Shown here: one piece after another, positions 12,319-22,962 of the stretch
Layout of the letters: every line of letters starts with the position of its first letter
Position numbering within the stretch: position 1 is the first letter of the stretch
Assembly (NCBI RefSeq): GCF_002777965.1
Contig: NZ_NGVR01000020.1
Span: 119,983 to 183,982 of the forward strand
From: Proteus columbae
GTDB taxonomy: Bacteria > Pseudomonadota > Gammaproteobacteria > Enterobacterales > Enterobacteriaceae
Direction: 5' to 3'
DNA: 64,000 nucleotides
Notes under the pieces: generated by a model
What the model was told of the DNA's origin: nothing
Seen by the model: only the letters and a program-made list of their open reading frames with translations
The model's database searches: none
Translations under genes and position numbers: made by a program

Positions 12319-13998
12319 ATGACCTCACCCCGCTTAGAGTTACAATTTATTCGCTTATGGCAAGCCTTTCAGGGAAAAGCAACTGAAACAACATTACAAG
12401 AATTAGCACAAACCCTGCACTGTACACGTCGTCATGTCCGCTCTTTATTAAATAAGATGCAAGAAATAGGTTGGATAAATTGGCAAGCAGAAGTCGGTCG
12501 AGGTAAAAAATCCACGCTTATTTTTCACTCTAATGCACTTGAGATCCAACAAAATCGCGCAGAAAGACTGATAGAAGAGAATGATATTGAAAAGCTTGTC
12601 GCACTGATGGGCGATAAAGATTCTGTACGCCAAATGGTGCTCTCACAAATTGAAAAAAGCTTTCATCCCGGTCAACAACTACTGCGTATTATTTACTATC
12701 GTCCTTTTAGAAATTTATTACCGGGAACACCATTAAGACGTTCTGAATTACATTTAATGAGTCAGATATTTAACTCATTAGTCCACTTAAAAGAGGAAAA
12801 TGGGGAAATCGAAGCCGAATTAGCTCATCATTGGCAAATGATCACAGAGCAACATTGGCGATTTTATTTACGTCCTTCTATCTATTTTCATCATGGCCGT
12901 GAACTCACTCTTGAAGATATCAGCACTTCTTTAATGAGAATGAAACACTGCAACCCTCTTTATGCACATATAGAACAAATTTCCTCGCCTCAACCTTATG
13001 TGCTCGATATTTTCTTAAGCGAAGCAGATAAGCAATTTGCAACGCTATTAGGCAGTCCACAAGCTGTTATTTTGCCACAAGAATGGGCATCACTCCCCTC
13101 TTTTGCACAACGCCCTATTGGTACAGGCGCTTATCAAGTTATCGCTAATGATAAACATAAGCTGCAAATCAAAGCGTTTAATCGTTATTTTGGCTTACGG
13201 GCATTATTAGATGAAATTGATATTTGGGTAGTTCCTGAATTGAATAACAAGATGGTTTGTTCAACTATTCATTTAACAGATGATGATACCAATAAAGATT
13301 CACTAGAAAGTCGTAAAGAGGAAGGATGTTATTTTCTGCTCTATGATAGTCGCTCAAAGCAGTGCCAACAGACTGAAATAAGGGAATGGTTAAGCAGTGT
13401 ATTAACTCCTGTTAATATGCTGACACATTGTGATCCTTTCTATCAACGCCATTGGTCCCCTGCTTATGGGTTATTACTTCATTGGCATCACAGTAAATTA
13501 ATACGCCAACATCCTAAACCTACTTCATTAACAAAACTCACTGTCACTCTTTATAAAGAGCATCATGAATACAGCACTATTGCCGATTTAATCAAAAGTA
13601 TTTTATCTCAGTATGATATTGAACTGACTATTCAAGTACTTGATTATGAACAATGGTATTACGGTGACGCTAATAGTGATATTTGGTTAGCAACAGTAAA
13701 TTTTTATAAGCCTTTAGAGTTCTCAATTTTTGCTGCACTTTATGAATTACCACTCTTTCACCAATGCTTGGGAGCCTCTTTTTCACAAGAGCTCACATTA
13801 TGGCACCAAAAATCTTTGCCACTTGAAGAGTGGTGTCGCCAGCTAACACAAGATATTTGGCTTTATCCTCTATTTCACCATTTACTAGAGCTACAAGGGC
13901 AGAGAACCATACGAGGTGTCAAAATGAATACTTTTGGCTGGTTTGATTTTAAATCAGCGTGGTTTACACCTGATATCGATACACCAAGGTTAAAATAG
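12319..13998 (+). CDS. sgrR: HTH-type transcriptional regulator SgrR
   Basis: Activator of the SgrS small RNA during glucose-phosphate stress. The 559-residue protein matches E. coli SgrR (551) along its length: N-terminal DNA-binding domain (about residues 1-110, with LNKMQEIGW and RGKKS) and a C-terminal solute-binding-protein-like domain (about 160-550; conserved YYRPFRNLLPG, HHGRELTLED, RPIGTGAY, MNTFGWFDFKSAWF). Start chosen at MTSPRLELQFIRLW. The divergent SgrS-like RNA immediately upstream supports the assignment. Confidence 0.95.
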   Translation: MTSPRLELQFIRLWQAFQGKATETTLQELAQTLHCTRRHVRSLLNKMQEIGWINWQAEVGRGKKSTLIFHSNALEIQQNRAERLIEENDIEKLVALMGDKDSVRQMVLSQIEKSFHPGQQLLRIIYYRPFRNLLPGTPLRRSELHLMSQIFNSLVHLKEENGEIEAELAHHWQMITEQHWRFYLRPSIYFHHGRELTLEDISTSLMRMKHCNPLYAHIEQISSPQPYVLDIFLSEADKQFATLLGSPQAVILPQEWASLPSFAQRPIGTGAYQVIANDKHKLQIKAFNRYFGLRALLDEIDIWVVPELNNKMVCSTIHLTDDDTNKDSLESRKEEGCYFLLYDSRSKQCQQTEIREWLSSVLTPVNMLTHCDPFYQRHWSPAYGLLLHWHHSKLIRQHPKPTSLTKLTVTLYKEHHEYSTIADLIKSILSQYDIELTIQVLDYEQWYYGDANSDIWLATVNFYKPLEFSIFAALYELPLFHQCLGASFSQELTLWHQKSLPLEEWCRQLTQDIWLYPLFHHLLELQGQRTIRGVKMNTFGWFDFKSAWFTPDIDTPRLK

Positions 13999-14041
13999 GT
14001 TATCGTCTCTTTTCAGTGTTCAAATTAGCCATTATTTATGT

Positions 14042-14578
14042 TAATTCACAGAAACCTTGAAAGTTATAAACACCCACATAAATGCTTAGGGGATTTATTC
14101 ACTTTTTCTGTGGATATCTATGTGAAAAAGAGTGAGATAATCAGGGTATAGTTTTTGTATTGTTAGAAAGGCTGTTGATACAAATTTTAAAATATCACTT
14201 ATAATTCAAATTAGTAGACAAATTTTAATGCCTATTTCAGCGATTGGATAAAACAATTAAAACACACACCCGCTTAAATCGAACAAAAAATAGCCACAGG
14301 GTGTTTTATCCACAGGTTATGTCGATTAGTTAGACAAAATAGAAGAATTTTGGCAAATATCAGCAAAAGTCAAGGCTGTAAATCAGAACAGTGATCTCAC
14401 TTTCTGTAAGTTATCCCATAAAGCTGTGGATAACCTAGTGTAAAAGCCTGTTTATGATTTCAGGATAACCGTGCACAACTTAAAATTATAAATTTCAATT
14501 GTCGAATTAACTCAAAAAAATGATGATATATCATGCTATTATGATTTAAATAAAATAAAGCTAAATACGTTATCAACA
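14042..14578. other. DnaA-box cluster, DARS2-like region
   Basis: The 620-bp spacer between sgrR and mutH is non-coding and rich in DnaA boxes. Perfect consensus boxes occur at 14306-14314 (TTATCCACA) and, reversed, at 14425-14433 (TGTGGATAA). The latter faces a 7/9 box at 14411-14419 with a 5-bp spacer. One-mismatch boxes occur at 14109-14117 (reversed) and 14570-14578, and a near-consensus TAATTCACA at 14042-14050. In E. coli the DnaA-reactivating sequence DARS2 lies next to mutH, so position and content both suggest the functional equivalent. The IHF and Fis sites known for DARS2 could not be assigned confidently by eye. Confidence 0.6.
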
Positions 14579-14621
14579 ACCTGTTTTTTCTGTCTATTTT
14601 TTATACAAGAAGATAATAATT

Positions 14622-15299
14622 ATGTTTACGCCACCAGTAGCCCCCGAAAATGAGCAAGTTTTATTCGAACGAGCAAAAGCGCTTGCGGGTTATACTTTTG
14701 GTGAACTTGCCGCTTTTGCACAGCTTCCTATCCCAATTGATCTTAAAAGAGATAAAGGCTGGGTAGGTATGTTGTTGGAATATTATTTAGGTGCAAGTGC
14801 AGGTAGCAAACCTGAGCAAGACTTCAGTGAATTGGGCATTGAACTCAAAACAATTCCAATTGATAGATCCGGTATGCCTTTAGAAACTACTTTTGTCTGT
14901 GTCGCAGCATTAACCGGAAACAGCGGTATTACATGGGAAAATAGCCATGTAAAACGCAAGCTCTCAAAAGTGTTATGGGTACCTGTTGAAGGAGAGAGGG
15001 AAATACCATTAGCACAACGTCGCGTCGCTTCTCCGTTACTTTGGAGCCCTAATAGTACGGAAGAAGAGCTATTACGCCATGATTGGGAAGAGCTAATGGA
15101 CATGATTGTGTTAGGTAAAGTAGAAAGCATTACTGCACGCCACGGACAAGTCTTGCAAATCCGTCCAAAAGCCGCGAATAGTAAAGCATTAACTGAGGCT
15201 ATTGGTGAAAATGGACAACGTATTATGACTCTCCCCAGAGGCTTCTATTTGAAAAAGAATTTTACAGCCCCACTGCTTGCCCGTTATTTTCAGCTTTAA
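14622..15299 (+). CDS. mutH: DNA mismatch repair endonuclease MutH
   Basis: Nicks the unmethylated strand at hemimethylated GATC sites after activation by MutL. The 225-residue product (E. coli 229) retains the catalytic D-(x6)-E-x-K core as D67, E74 and K76 in the segment [14 protein letters not shown], plus E53 in the MLLEYYLGA helix. Start at [12 protein letters not shown], conserved. It is preceded by the DnaA-box cluster and ends convergently with speB, sharing a terminator. Confidence 0.96.
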   Translation: MFTPPVAPENEQVLFERAKALAGYTFGELAAFAQLPIPIDLKRDKGWVGMLLEYYLGASAGSKPEQDFSELGIELKTIPIDRSGMPLETTFVCVAALTGNSGITWENSHVKRKLSKVLWVPVEGEREIPLAQRRVASPLLWSPNSTEEELLRHDWEELMDMIVLGKVESITARHGQVLQIRPKAANSKALTEAIGENGQRIMTLPRGFYLKKNFTAPLLARYFQL

Positions 15300-15342
15300 T
15301 TTTTAACTTTCAGAAGTGCTTAGCATATACATAAATAAAATA

Positions 15343-15375
15343 CAAAAAAGCGATATCTGTGAGATATCGCTTTAT
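15343..15375. terminator. Bidirectional terminator between mutH and speB
   Basis: A 10-bp perfect stem AGCGATATCT/AGATATCGCT (15349-15371) with a GTG loop. The A-run at 15343-15348 gives a good T-tail on the minus strand for speB; the plus-strand tail is weaker. Confidence 0.85.
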
Positions 15376-15400
15376 CTTTATTTTCAGTGAGTTACAGAAA

Positions 15401-16321
15401 TTATTTCTTTGCTGCTTGCAGATATAACATATCAAGCGCAATCGTAGCCCCTGCCAGTGCGGTTATATCTGATTGATCATACGCTGGAGAAACTTCAACT
15501 AAATCCATACCGACAATATTTAACGGTTGTAATGCACGTAAGATCTTCAGTGCTTTATCTGTTGTTAATCCACCGACAACCGGTGTTCCTGTTCCTGGTG
15601 CAAATGCAGGATCAAGACAATCGATATCAAAAGTCAGGTAAACAGGTAAGTCGCCAACAATACCTTTGATCTGATCGACAAGATCAGTCACACCACGATC
15701 ATTCACTTGCGCCGCATCCAATACAGTGAAACCATTATCACTGTCATGATCAGTACGAATACCAATTTGAACAGAGTGGTTAGGATCGATTAATCCTTCA
15801 TTTGGTGCATGGAAGAACATGGTACCATGGTCAAATTTACTGCCGTTACCATAAGTATCGGTATGTGCATCAAAATGAACTAATGCCATTTTACCAAAAT
15901 GTTTTGCATGGGCACGTAATAAAGGCAATGTGACAAAGTGGTCACCACCAAACGTTAAACATTTTTTACCTGCCGCTAATAACTTCTCTGTATGAGCTTG
16001 TAATTTATCGCTCATATCTTGTGCATCACCGAAGTTAAAAACTAAGTCACCACAATCGACAACGCTTAAACGTTCACGCATATCGAAATCCCACGGCCAG
16101 CGGTTACCTTCCCACGCTAAATTCGTTGAGATTTGACGAATAGCGCCCGGTCCATGACGAGTACCTGCACGGCCTGATGTTGCCATATCAAAAGGTACAC
16201 CCGTAATAACCCAATCTGCATCACTGCTGTAAGGCTGAAAATTCAGTGGAAAACGTAAAAAACCAAATGCATTAGAGATCAATGAATTATCAGTCTCATT
16301 ACCTAACGTACTATTTTTCAT
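15401..16321 (-). CDS. speB: Agmatinase
   Basis: Manganese hydrolase that converts agmatine to putrescine and urea. From the ATG at 16321 the product is 306 residues, exactly the E. coli length, beginning [21 protein letters not shown]; the frame extends 15 codons further up but those are not homologous, and AGAGG sits 7 nt before 16321. Metal-binding motifs are [18 protein letters not shown] and [17 protein letters not shown]. It lies just after speA on the same strand, so the arginine decarboxylase-agmatinase route to putrescine is encoded as a unit. Confidence 0.97.
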   Translation of the reverse strand: MKNSTLGNETDNSLISNAFGFLRFPLNFQPYSSDADWVITGVPFDMATSGRAGTRHGPGAIRQISTNLAWEGNRWPWDFDMRERLSVVDCGDLVFNFGDAQDMSDKLQAHTEKLLAAGKKCLTFGGDHFVTLPLLRAHAKHFGKMALVHFDAHTDTYGNGSKFDHGTMFFHAPNEGLIDPNHSVQIGIRTDHDSDNGFTVLDAAQVNDRGVTDLVDQIKGIVGDLPVYLTFDIDCLDPAFAPGTGTPVVGGLTTDKALKILRALQPLNIVGMDLVEVSPAYDQSDITALAGATIALDMLYLQAAKK

Positions 16322-16422
16322 GCTATTACCTCTGTTACCTATAAAAAATAAGCAACATACAATCAATATGATAGATAAAGAGTGGTGTTTAAAACATCAC
16401 TCTTGCATTGGAAAATAAAGAA

Positions 16423-18330
16423 TTACTCTTCTTCTTCCAGATACGTATAACCGTATAAACCACTTTCAAATTCAGTCAGGAATTGCTCTTGTAACGCCTC
16501 GTCTAACTGTGCATTTTTTACTTGCGTACGGAAACGCTCTAGTAGCACGGCTGGATTTAACTTAACGTATTGGAGCATATCAGCAACCGTATCACCCTCT
16601 TCACTGAGTTGATAAGTCAAATTTCCTTTTTCATCAAGATAAACGTCTACGGCGGCGGTATCACCAAATAAGTTATGCATATTGCCTAAAATTTCCTGAT
16701 AAGCCCCTACCATAAAGAAACCGATCATTGGTGGATATTCAGGATCATAAGCTGGCATTGGCATTGTTGTTTCAACACCATCACCATCAACATAATGGTC
16801 AATAATACCATCTGAGTCACAAGTGATATCGAGTAACACTGCGCGACGATCAAGAGGTTTATCTAATCCTTCAATAGGTAATACAGGGAATAACTGGTCG
16901 ATACCCCATGCATCAGGTAAAGATTGGAACAGTGAGAAGTTAACATAGAACTTATCTGACATACGTTCTTGTAACTCATCAATAATAGGACGATGAGCAC
17001 GATTACTTGGATCTAAATCGTACTGAATACGACGACAGATATTCAAATACAGCTCTTCTGCCCATGCACGCTCTGTCAGGCTTAACATGCCGTGAACATA
17101 TTGAGTATGCACATCGTGTAAATCTAATTGGCTATCGTGTAACCATTCACGTAATGAACGGCTATGCCCCTTAGTTTGCATCTCTTCCCATGTTTCCCAA
17201 AGACTTGCAATCGGTCTTGCTGCATCATCTTCAGGTGGTGTAATTGCCGTAAATTCATTACGTTCAACACCAATCACATTAGAAATTAATACGGTATGGT
17301 GTGCCGTTAATGCACGACCTGATTCAGTAATAACCGTTGGATGTGGTAAATCATTTTCATCACATGCGTCACCAATTGCCCAAATAACATTATTCGCATA
17401 TTCATTAAGACCATAGTTAACAGAGCAATCAGATTGTGAGCGTGTCCCTTCATAGTCCACACCTAAACCACCACCCACATCGAAATATTGAATATTAACG
17501 CCTAATTTATGCAGTTCGACATAAAAACGGGCTGATTCACGCACACCAGTTGCAATATCACGAATATTTGCCATCTGTGATCCCAGATGGAAATGCAATA
17601 ACTGTAAGCTATCTATGCGACCCGCTTGGCGTAAGGTATCAATAAGTTGCAATACTTGTGTTGCCGCCAAACCAAATTTTGATTTTTCACCACCACTTGC
17701 TTGCCATTTACCTGAACCTTGAGAGGCAAGACGAGCACGAACACCTAAACGAGGAATAACTTCTAAACGCTCAGCTTCTTCTAATACCATTTTTATCTCA
17801 GACATTTTCTCAATCACTAAGAAAACTTTATGTCCAAGTTTTTCACCGGTAAGCGCTAAACGAATATATTCACGGTCTTTATAACCATTACAGACAATCA
17901 CCGAACTTGTCATATTGGCATGTGCAAGCACAGCCATCAGTTCTGCTTTAGAACCTGCTTCTAAGCCTAAAGGTTCACCTGCATTGATCAATGATTCAAT
18001 AACACGGCGTTGTTGATTAACTTTAATTGGATAAACCAAAAAGTAATCACCTTTATAACCATAAGATTCACGCGCACGATGAAACGCAGCATTAATAGAA
18101 CGTAAGCGATGTTGTAAAATCTGAGGAAAACAAAAAAGTGCAGGAAGGCGCAAATGTGAATACTCTTCTTGCACTTGCTTAACTAACTCTGTTAAGTCCA
18201 AAGTTGCCTCAGGCACATCAGGATTTGGGCAAACACTGATATTTCCCCGATTATTCGCTAAATAGTACCCACCACCCCAATATGTGATGTTATAGGTGTG
18301 CTGCATCTTGCGAGCGATGTTATCATTCAT
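16423..18330 (-). CDS. speA: Biosynthetic arginine decarboxylase
   Basis: PLP- and Mg2+-dependent enzyme making agmatine from arginine. The 635-residue product (E. coli 658) has the PLP lysine in [11 protein letters not shown] (about residue 105), the LGSQM and [12 protein letters not shown] motifs (about 250-290) and the C-terminal half with [19 protein letters not shown]. Compared with E. coli it lacks most of the N-terminal extension before the [13 protein letters not shown] segment. An AAGGAG ribosome-binding site lies 6 nt before the start. Upstream is an unusually structured leader (18555-18774). Confidence 0.96.
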   Translation of the reverse strand: MNDNIARKMQHTYNITYWGGGYYLANNRGNISVCPNPDVPEATLDLTELVKQVQEEYSHLRLPALFCFPQILQHRLRSINAAFHRARESYGYKGDYFLVYPIKVNQQRRVIESLINAGEPLGLEAGSKAELMAVLAHANMTSSVIVCNGYKDREYIRLALTGEKLGHKVFLVIEKMSEIKMVLEEAERLEVIPRLGVRARLASQGSGKWQASGGEKSKFGLAATQVLQLIDTLRQAGRIDSLQLLHFHLGSQMANIRDIATGVRESARFYVELHKLGVNIQYFDVGGGLGVDYEGTRSQSDCSVNYGLNEYANNVIWAIGDACDENDLPHPTVITESGRALTAHHTVLISNVIGVERNEFTAITPPEDDAARPIASLWETWEEMQTKGHSRSLREWLHDSQLDLHDVHTQYVHGMLSLTERAWAEELYLNICRRIQYDLDPSNRAHRPIIDELQERMSDKFYVNFSLFQSLPDAWGIDQLFPVLPIEGLDKPLDRRAVLLDITCDSDGIIDHYVDGDGVETTMPMPAYDPEYPPMIGFFMVGAYQEILGNMHNLFGDTAAVDVYLDEKGNLTYQLSEEGDTVADMLQYVKLNPAVLLERFRTQVKNAQLDEALQEQFLTEFESGLYGYTYLEEEE

Positions 18331-18554
18331 GACATTCTCCTTAGGGAGTATGAGTTTATACCTTGCCTGTCACTATAGTAGTCAATTATCTGACAAAAAT
18401 CTGAAACGACTGATAAATAACAGTTGGAAGTAATGACTCACTATATATTTTTATATGATTATCCAGCTATACGCAGGACATAATAGTAGAAAGTTCTTGA
18501 GTTAACCCATAATGAATTAACACAATTACCTATTGGCAAGTAACAGACAACTTC
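18331..18554. other. Proximal speA upstream region
   Basis: Non-coding; it contains the speA ribosome-binding site and presumably the proximal 5' UTR. No ORF equivalent to E. coli yqgB could be recognised. Confidence 0.4.
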
Positions 18555-18774
18555 GCTCTAAAGAGAAAGAGCTCAAAGAGGAAATTACTCTAGATATACT
18601 ACGTGTATAGTATTGGCGAGTACTGTTTTGGTTTTTGAAAAGACTAACCTGTAGACAATGGATCATTACCCATTCACTCCACACATGGCTTAAACCTATA
18701 AGCCATTTCCCTAACAGAGAAACAGGATCAGAAATCCTGCGGTTTACACTGTGTTCAGATTTCACAGTAACCGC
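18555..18774. other. Hairpin-rich leader region between speA and metK
   Basis: Six consecutive local inverted repeats fill this stretch: GCTCT/AGAGC (18555-18559/18568-18572), ATACTA/TAGTAT (18596-18601/18608-18613), AATGG/CCATT (18657-18661/18670-18674), ATGGCTTA/TAAGCCAT (18685-18692/18699-18706, perfect 8 bp), CAGGAT/ATCCTG (18723-18728/18734-18739) and GCGGTT+CTGTG/CACAG+AACCGC (18739-18774). Such density suggests a structured RNA, either the 5' leader of speA (minus) or an independent transcript. No T-run fixes a direction. No known riboswitch was recognised. A 79-codon minus-strand frame across it has no family likeness. Confidence 0.45.
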
Positions 18775-18959
18775 GAGGTTATACCTTTAGTTAGTTAAAA
18801 ATGCAAAGCAAAAAGTACAAAAAACTTTTTTTTCTCTACTCCCTATTTTCTCAACACAAAAATAGCGGACAACAAAAAATAAGATTAACTGTTTGATTCT
18901 GCTTTATCCCTATATTTGATTAAAAAAAGCTGGAATTAAAGAGAGAAGAGTCATAAAAT

Positions 18960-18991
18960 GGACGTCTAGATGTTAAAACATCCATCCTTAA
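18960..18991 (+). promoter_or_regulatory. MetJ operator (tandem met boxes) upstream of metK
   Basis: Consecutive 8-bp met boxes begin at 18960: GGACGTCT (7/8 to AGACGTCT), AGATGTTA, AAACATCC and a weak fourth. They lie 29-60 bp before the metK start, the expected place for SAM-MetJ repression. Confidence 0.75.
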
Positions 18992-19019
18992 ACCGTTTGT
19001 ATTAAGGTAACGAGATATA

Positions 19020-20174
19020 ATGACTACACACCTTTTTACTTCTGAATCAGTCTCAGAAGGTCATCCAGATAAAATTGCAGATCAGATTTCTGATGCTGTT
19101 CTGGATGCAATTTTAGAACAAGATCCAAAAGCACGCGTTGCCTGCGAAACTTACGTTAAAACAGGCATGGTTATGGTAGGCGGAGAAATTACCACCAAAG
19201 CTTGGGTCGATATCGAAGAAATTACACGTAATACTGTTCGTGAAATCGGCTACACCAGTTCCGACATGGGCTTTGATGCTAATTCCTGCGCAGTTATCAG
19301 TGCGATTGGTAAACAATCTCCTGATATCAACCAAGGTGTTGACCGTGCAAATCCATTAGAACAAGGCGCTGGCGACCAAGGTTTAATGTTTGGTTATGCA
19401 ACCAACGAAACTGACGTATTAATGCCTGCTCCAATTACTTATGCTCATCGCTTAGTTCAACGGCAAGCACAAGTCCGCAAAAGTGGAACTTTATCTTGGT
19501 TACGTCCTGATGCAAAAAGCCAAATTACCTTCCAATATGACAACAATAAAGTTGTTGGTATTGATGCAGTTGTATTATCAACTCAGCATTCTGAAGATAT
19601 TTCGCAAAAAGATCTGCATGAAGCTGTGATGGAAGAGATCATTAAACCCGTTCTGCCCGCAGAATGGTTAAATGAACAAACTAAATATTTCATCAACCCA
19701 ACAGGTCGTTTTGTTATCGGTGGACCAATGGGTGACTGTGGTTTAACCGGTCGTAAAATTATTGTCGATACTTACGGCGGTATGGCTCGTCACGGTGGTG
19801 GTGCTTTCTCCGGTAAAGATCCATCAAAAGTTGACCGTTCAGCAGCTTATGCTGCACGTTACGTTGCTAAAAATATCGTGGCAGCAGGTTTAGCAGATCG
19901 TTGTGAAATTCAAGTTTCTTATGCAATCGGTGTGGCAGAGCCAACATCAATTATGGTAGAAACATTTGGTACTGAAAAAGTCCCAACAGCACAACTGATC
20001 CTGTTAGTGCGTGAATTCTTTGACTTACGTCCTTATGGATTAATTCAAATGTTAGATTTACTGCACCCAATCTACCAAAAAACGGCTGCTTACGGCCACT
20101 TTGGTCGCCCTGAGTTCCCTTGGGAAGCAACAGATAAAGCTGAAATCTTACGTGAAGCGGCTGGCTTAAAATAA
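19020..20174 (+). CDS. metK: S-adenosylmethionine synthetase
   Basis: Makes SAM from ATP and methionine. The 384-residue product equals E. coli MetK in length and has the [12 protein letters not shown] motif at residues 14-25, [12 protein letters not shown] (about 117), the P-loop-like [22 protein letters not shown] (about 260) and the flexible active-site loop around residues 100-110. Start codon follows AAGGTAACGAG. Regulated by MetJ, judging from the met boxes directly upstream. Confidence 0.98.
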   Translation: MTTHLFTSESVSEGHPDKIADQISDAVLDAILEQDPKARVACETYVKTGMVMVGGEITTKAWVDIEEITRNTVREIGYTSSDMGFDANSCAVISAIGKQSPDINQGVDRANPLEQGAGDQGLMFGYATNETDVLMPAPITYAHRLVQRQAQVRKSGTLSWLRPDAKSQITFQYDNNKVVGIDAVVLSTQHSEDISQKDLHEAVMEEIIKPVLPAEWLNEQTKYFINPTGRFVIGGPMGDCGLTGRKIIVDTYGGMARHGGGAFSGKDPSKVDRSAAYAARYVAKNIVAAGLADRCEIQVSYAIGVAEPTSIMVETFGTEKVPTAQLILLVREFFDLRPYGLIQMLDLLHPIYQKTAAYGHFGRPEFPWEATDKAEILREAAGLK

Positions 20175-20212
20175 GTCTATTGCCAATAACGTCACGTTAT
20201 TGATTTTAATAA

Positions 20213-20240
20213 GGCCACATCTTTATAGATGTGGTTTTTT
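20213..20240 (+). terminator. Terminator of metK
   Basis: CCACATCT/AGATGTGG stem (20215-20222/20227-20234) with a TTAT loop followed by six T, 40 bp after the metK stop. Confidence 0.9.
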
Positions 20241-20262
20241 ATGACTCCTATTTATAAAACCC

Positions 20263-20290
20263 ATAAAAAAACCCCGCAATCATACGGGGA
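20263..20290 (-). terminator. Terminator of bcsG
   Basis: On the minus strand CCCCGT pairs with GCGGGG around a short loop and is followed by seven T. It lies about 70 bp after the bcsG stop at 20359. Confidence 0.85.
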
Positions 20291-20358
20291 TCTCATAAGA
20301 GAAAACGAGAACATAGATTTATGATGAAATGATTTTTCTTATAAAAAGCTATAAAAAG

Positions 20359-22104
20359 TTAGTTAGGATAATTAATCCACTCACCGCCATTTAACTTAAT
20401 ATAAGACTGCCCTTGATAATCAACCACAACCGTAGCTTGGTTTTCCGCAACATTGGCTGTTTGAGGAAGTTCACTAGCTAATGCATCCCAATCAATAGCA
20501 GATTGGTTAAAGATATCCCCATTCACATTACGAGAAATAAACTCAGAGATAGCTAAATAGCTACTCGGTTCATCAACAATCACAGGAGGATAAAATGATG
20601 CTTGGTCTTTTATTCCAGTGAAACGAATGCCGACAGGTACAGTAGTAATACTTTGGCTTGGAATATCTCTTAACCCTGACATTTGCGTCTTATCACCTTG
20701 TAAAGCCGCACCATGCTCAGGCACAATCACCACCATCACTTTTCTTCCTTTTCTATCTAGCTCATTCATAAAGCTATCTAAATTATCAAGTAATGTAGAG
20801 GCACGTTTTCCATAATCAGCAGTGCTATTTTCCCCTACATAACGGTTACCATCATGTAGTGATACCAAGTTCACAAAGGTCACAGTGCGATCTTCTTTAG
20901 ACTGTTCACGCGCTTTCAACCAACGTTGTAATGTTTCCTTATCATTGTAAATTTTGGTGCCATCAAATGCGGTAATTTGATGAGAAAGATTTTCTTGATC
21001 TTGTAAGGCGATATTAAGATTACCGAGTTGCTGAACTTCTTTGAGGTAATTACCAAACTTCCCGTTATGGTCGAGTACCAATTTCTTGGTAAATCCTAAC
21101 GATGATAAATTATCCATTAGCAAGCATTGTGTATCTGCGGGATCGTATAAATCGGAGTGGTGAGTTTGACCACAACTCGAGCGTAATAATCTTAACGATG
21201 CAGGACCACTATAAGAAGATACGGTATTAAAGTGGCTAAATAACACATTAAAGTTACCCCAAATCGGGTGTTCTTGTAGCCCAACAGCCGCCGCATCAGC
21301 GGTAGAAAGTGAACAAATATTAATAATCAAGATATCAAAAGGCTGAGCATTGGCTGCTAACTGTGCAGGAAATGGTGTTGTACGTTTTTTCTCGTAACCA
21401 TAAAACTGAGTGAGCCAATCATCCAATACCTGATTATTCACCTTCTGTTTTTGTGGTGGATAAACTGAATTGATTGGTGCAGTTTCTACCTCTTTAGTCG
21501 ATACAACTTCAGGGGATACTTGCGGTTCGACTGATGCTGGCAACACTTCAGGAGCTTTAACGACTGCGGTGTTTTTTTCAGTATTAATGTTGCTTTCTTG
21601 CGTAAAAGTATTCGCTGAAACAGCGGGCACCACGCCTTGAGAAAAATGAGTAAATCCACCAATATTTAGCCACAATACACCTGCAATAATAAAAACAGAT
21701 ACCCTTACCCACTGTTCAATAAAAAGGTAACCGACTAACAAAATAAAGGCGACACCTATCATTTTGATATTGATAAAGTTAACTGTTAACTCAACAAGGT
21801 AATCGAAGGAAAACTGTTTAAGCTGCCCACCTTGGGCAAGTACCGTTGAAAAGCTGGGTAACCAAGTATCATGGTAAAATAGAATTATCCCTATTGGGAT
21901 AGCGACCCAATTACGCATTTTATACCAACTATTTTTGGGTAATGGGAACAATAAAAAGGCAAGAAAAAGTAAATTGCTAAAAGCATCAAAATTTAAATAA
22001 CCATACCAAAGCAAAACAAACTTTAGTAAAAAATAGAAATTCCATGCTCCCAACCCATGCCAGTAATGTAAAAAATCGAACTGGGTTGTATTAGATTTGT
22101 TCAT
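20359..22104 (-). CDS. bcsG: Cellulose phosphoethanolamine transferase BcsG
   Basis: Zinc-dependent inner-membrane enzyme that transfers phosphoethanolamine from phosphatidylethanolamine to nascent cellulose. It is 581 residues (E. coli 559). About five membrane segments lie in residues 20-150, then a longer than usual low-complexity Pro/Glu/Val linker (about 160-225), then the periplasmic alkaline-phosphatase-like domain. The SYSGPA nucleophile motif places the acceptor serine at S299; RSSCGQT, LHDGN and VPEHGAAL metal/active-site motifs are intact. It points away from bcsRQABC. bcsE and bcsF, its usual neighbours in E. coli, were not found. Confidence 0.93.
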   Translation of the reverse strand: MNKSNTTQFDFLHYWHGLGAWNFYFLLKFVLLWYGYLNFDAFSNLLFLAFLLFPLPKNSWYKMRNWVAIPIGIILFYHDTWLPSFSTVLAQGGQLKQFSFDYLVELTVNFINIKMIGVAFILLVGYLFIEQWVRVSVFIIAGVLWLNIGGFTHFSQGVVPAVSANTFTQESNINTEKNTAVVKAPEVLPASVEPQVSPEVVSTKEVETAPINSVYPPQKQKVNNQVLDDWLTQFYGYEKKRTTPFPAQLAANAQPFDILIINICSLSTADAAAVGLQEHPIWGNFNVLFSHFNTVSSYSGPASLRLLRSSCGQTHHSDLYDPADTQCLLMDNLSSLGFTKKLVLDHNGKFGNYLKEVQQLGNLNIALQDQENLSHQITAFDGTKIYNDKETLQRWLKAREQSKEDRTVTFVNLVSLHDGNRYVGENSTADYGKRASTLLDNLDSFMNELDRKGRKVMVVIVPEHGAALQGDKTQMSGLRDIPSQSITTVPVGIRFTGIKDQASFYPPVIVDEPSSYLAISEFISRNVNGDIFNQSAIDWDALASELPQTANVAENQATVVVDYQGQSYIKLNGGEWINYPN

Positions 22105-22962
22105 TTTAATTTCCTACTCTTTAGTATAAATAAATCCAATTCGACAGTTATATGATTACTCATATCTGTCTTTTTATTACTTCTGATATTTAATTAACTA
22201 CTAAATAAACATATAAGAGAATATTTATTTAAAACCAAGTAAAAGTCCTTAAATAAAAATAACGAAAAATAAAATATCGCCAGAAAATACTGACCTCTTA
22301 TATAAAAGAAAAAACAATTATGCTCGACAACTTATTTAAGCTGGGTTTAAAAATAAAACACTCAACGTTCTATTGATATAATAGCCTCTATTTTTAAAAA
22401 TGATGCTTTATTTACATTAAATAATGAAACACAGAGTTATCTTATTTTTATATTTCGAAACAAATACAAAACAAAGCACACATTAATAACATTGAATAAC
22501 AATTAACAAACATAGTTAGCAATAAAAAAACAAGCACCTCAACATAAAAACATAACCAATCAATAAAAGACTATAATTTAATGATTTTTCTATGAAAAAT
22601 GACATTAATCAAAATACAATAACGATCATCGAATTTGAACAATTTAATATATTGTTATAAACAGCTAATTTACATTTCTTTTTATTGTTTTATTTCTCAG
22701 CTAAACTCTTTCAGTTATTATTTAACAAGCGCAATTTGAAAACCAAAAATATAAAAAAGAAAATCAATAGCAACCATTTATAAAAATAAGATAATAAATA
22801 TCTATTTTATGTGTTTTTACGTAATTGAAATTGTTTATTTTAAAGCATATTCTAAAATAGATATCTTAATTAAAAATAATGCATCATTAATTAACCCACT
22901 GTTTTTATCAAAATTTTATTTTTGATAGAGATTTATTTTTCTTTTATCTAGAGGTTATTAAA
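22105..22962. other. Long AT-rich divergent region between bcsG and bcsR
   Basis: 858 bp without a credible gene, between divergent cellulose genes. It must hold both promoters. No c-di-GMP (GEMM) riboswitch signature was seen. A 22-codon plus-strand frame at 22592-22660 has no ribosome-binding site. The very low GC is compatible with H-NS silencing, by inference only. Confidence 0.5.

Noticed and set aside
14042..14578. Chromosomal origin oriC
   Set aside because: DnaA boxes are present, but there is no mnmG/mioC neighbourhood, no 13-mer array and no dense GATC cluster; position beside mutH fits DARS2 better.
18526..18765. 79-codon minus-strand ORF upstream of speA
   Set aside because: Coincides with the hairpin array, has a GTG start without a good Shine-Dalgarno and does not resemble YqgB; structure explains the region better.
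22592..22660. 22-codon plus-strand ORF in the bcsG-bcsR gap
   Set aside because: No ribosome-binding site and no similarity to BcsF or other known small Bcs proteins.
22105..22962. c-di-GMP riboswitch upstream of bcsR
   Set aside because: None of the conserved GEMM strings could be found; the region is almost free of GC-rich stems.
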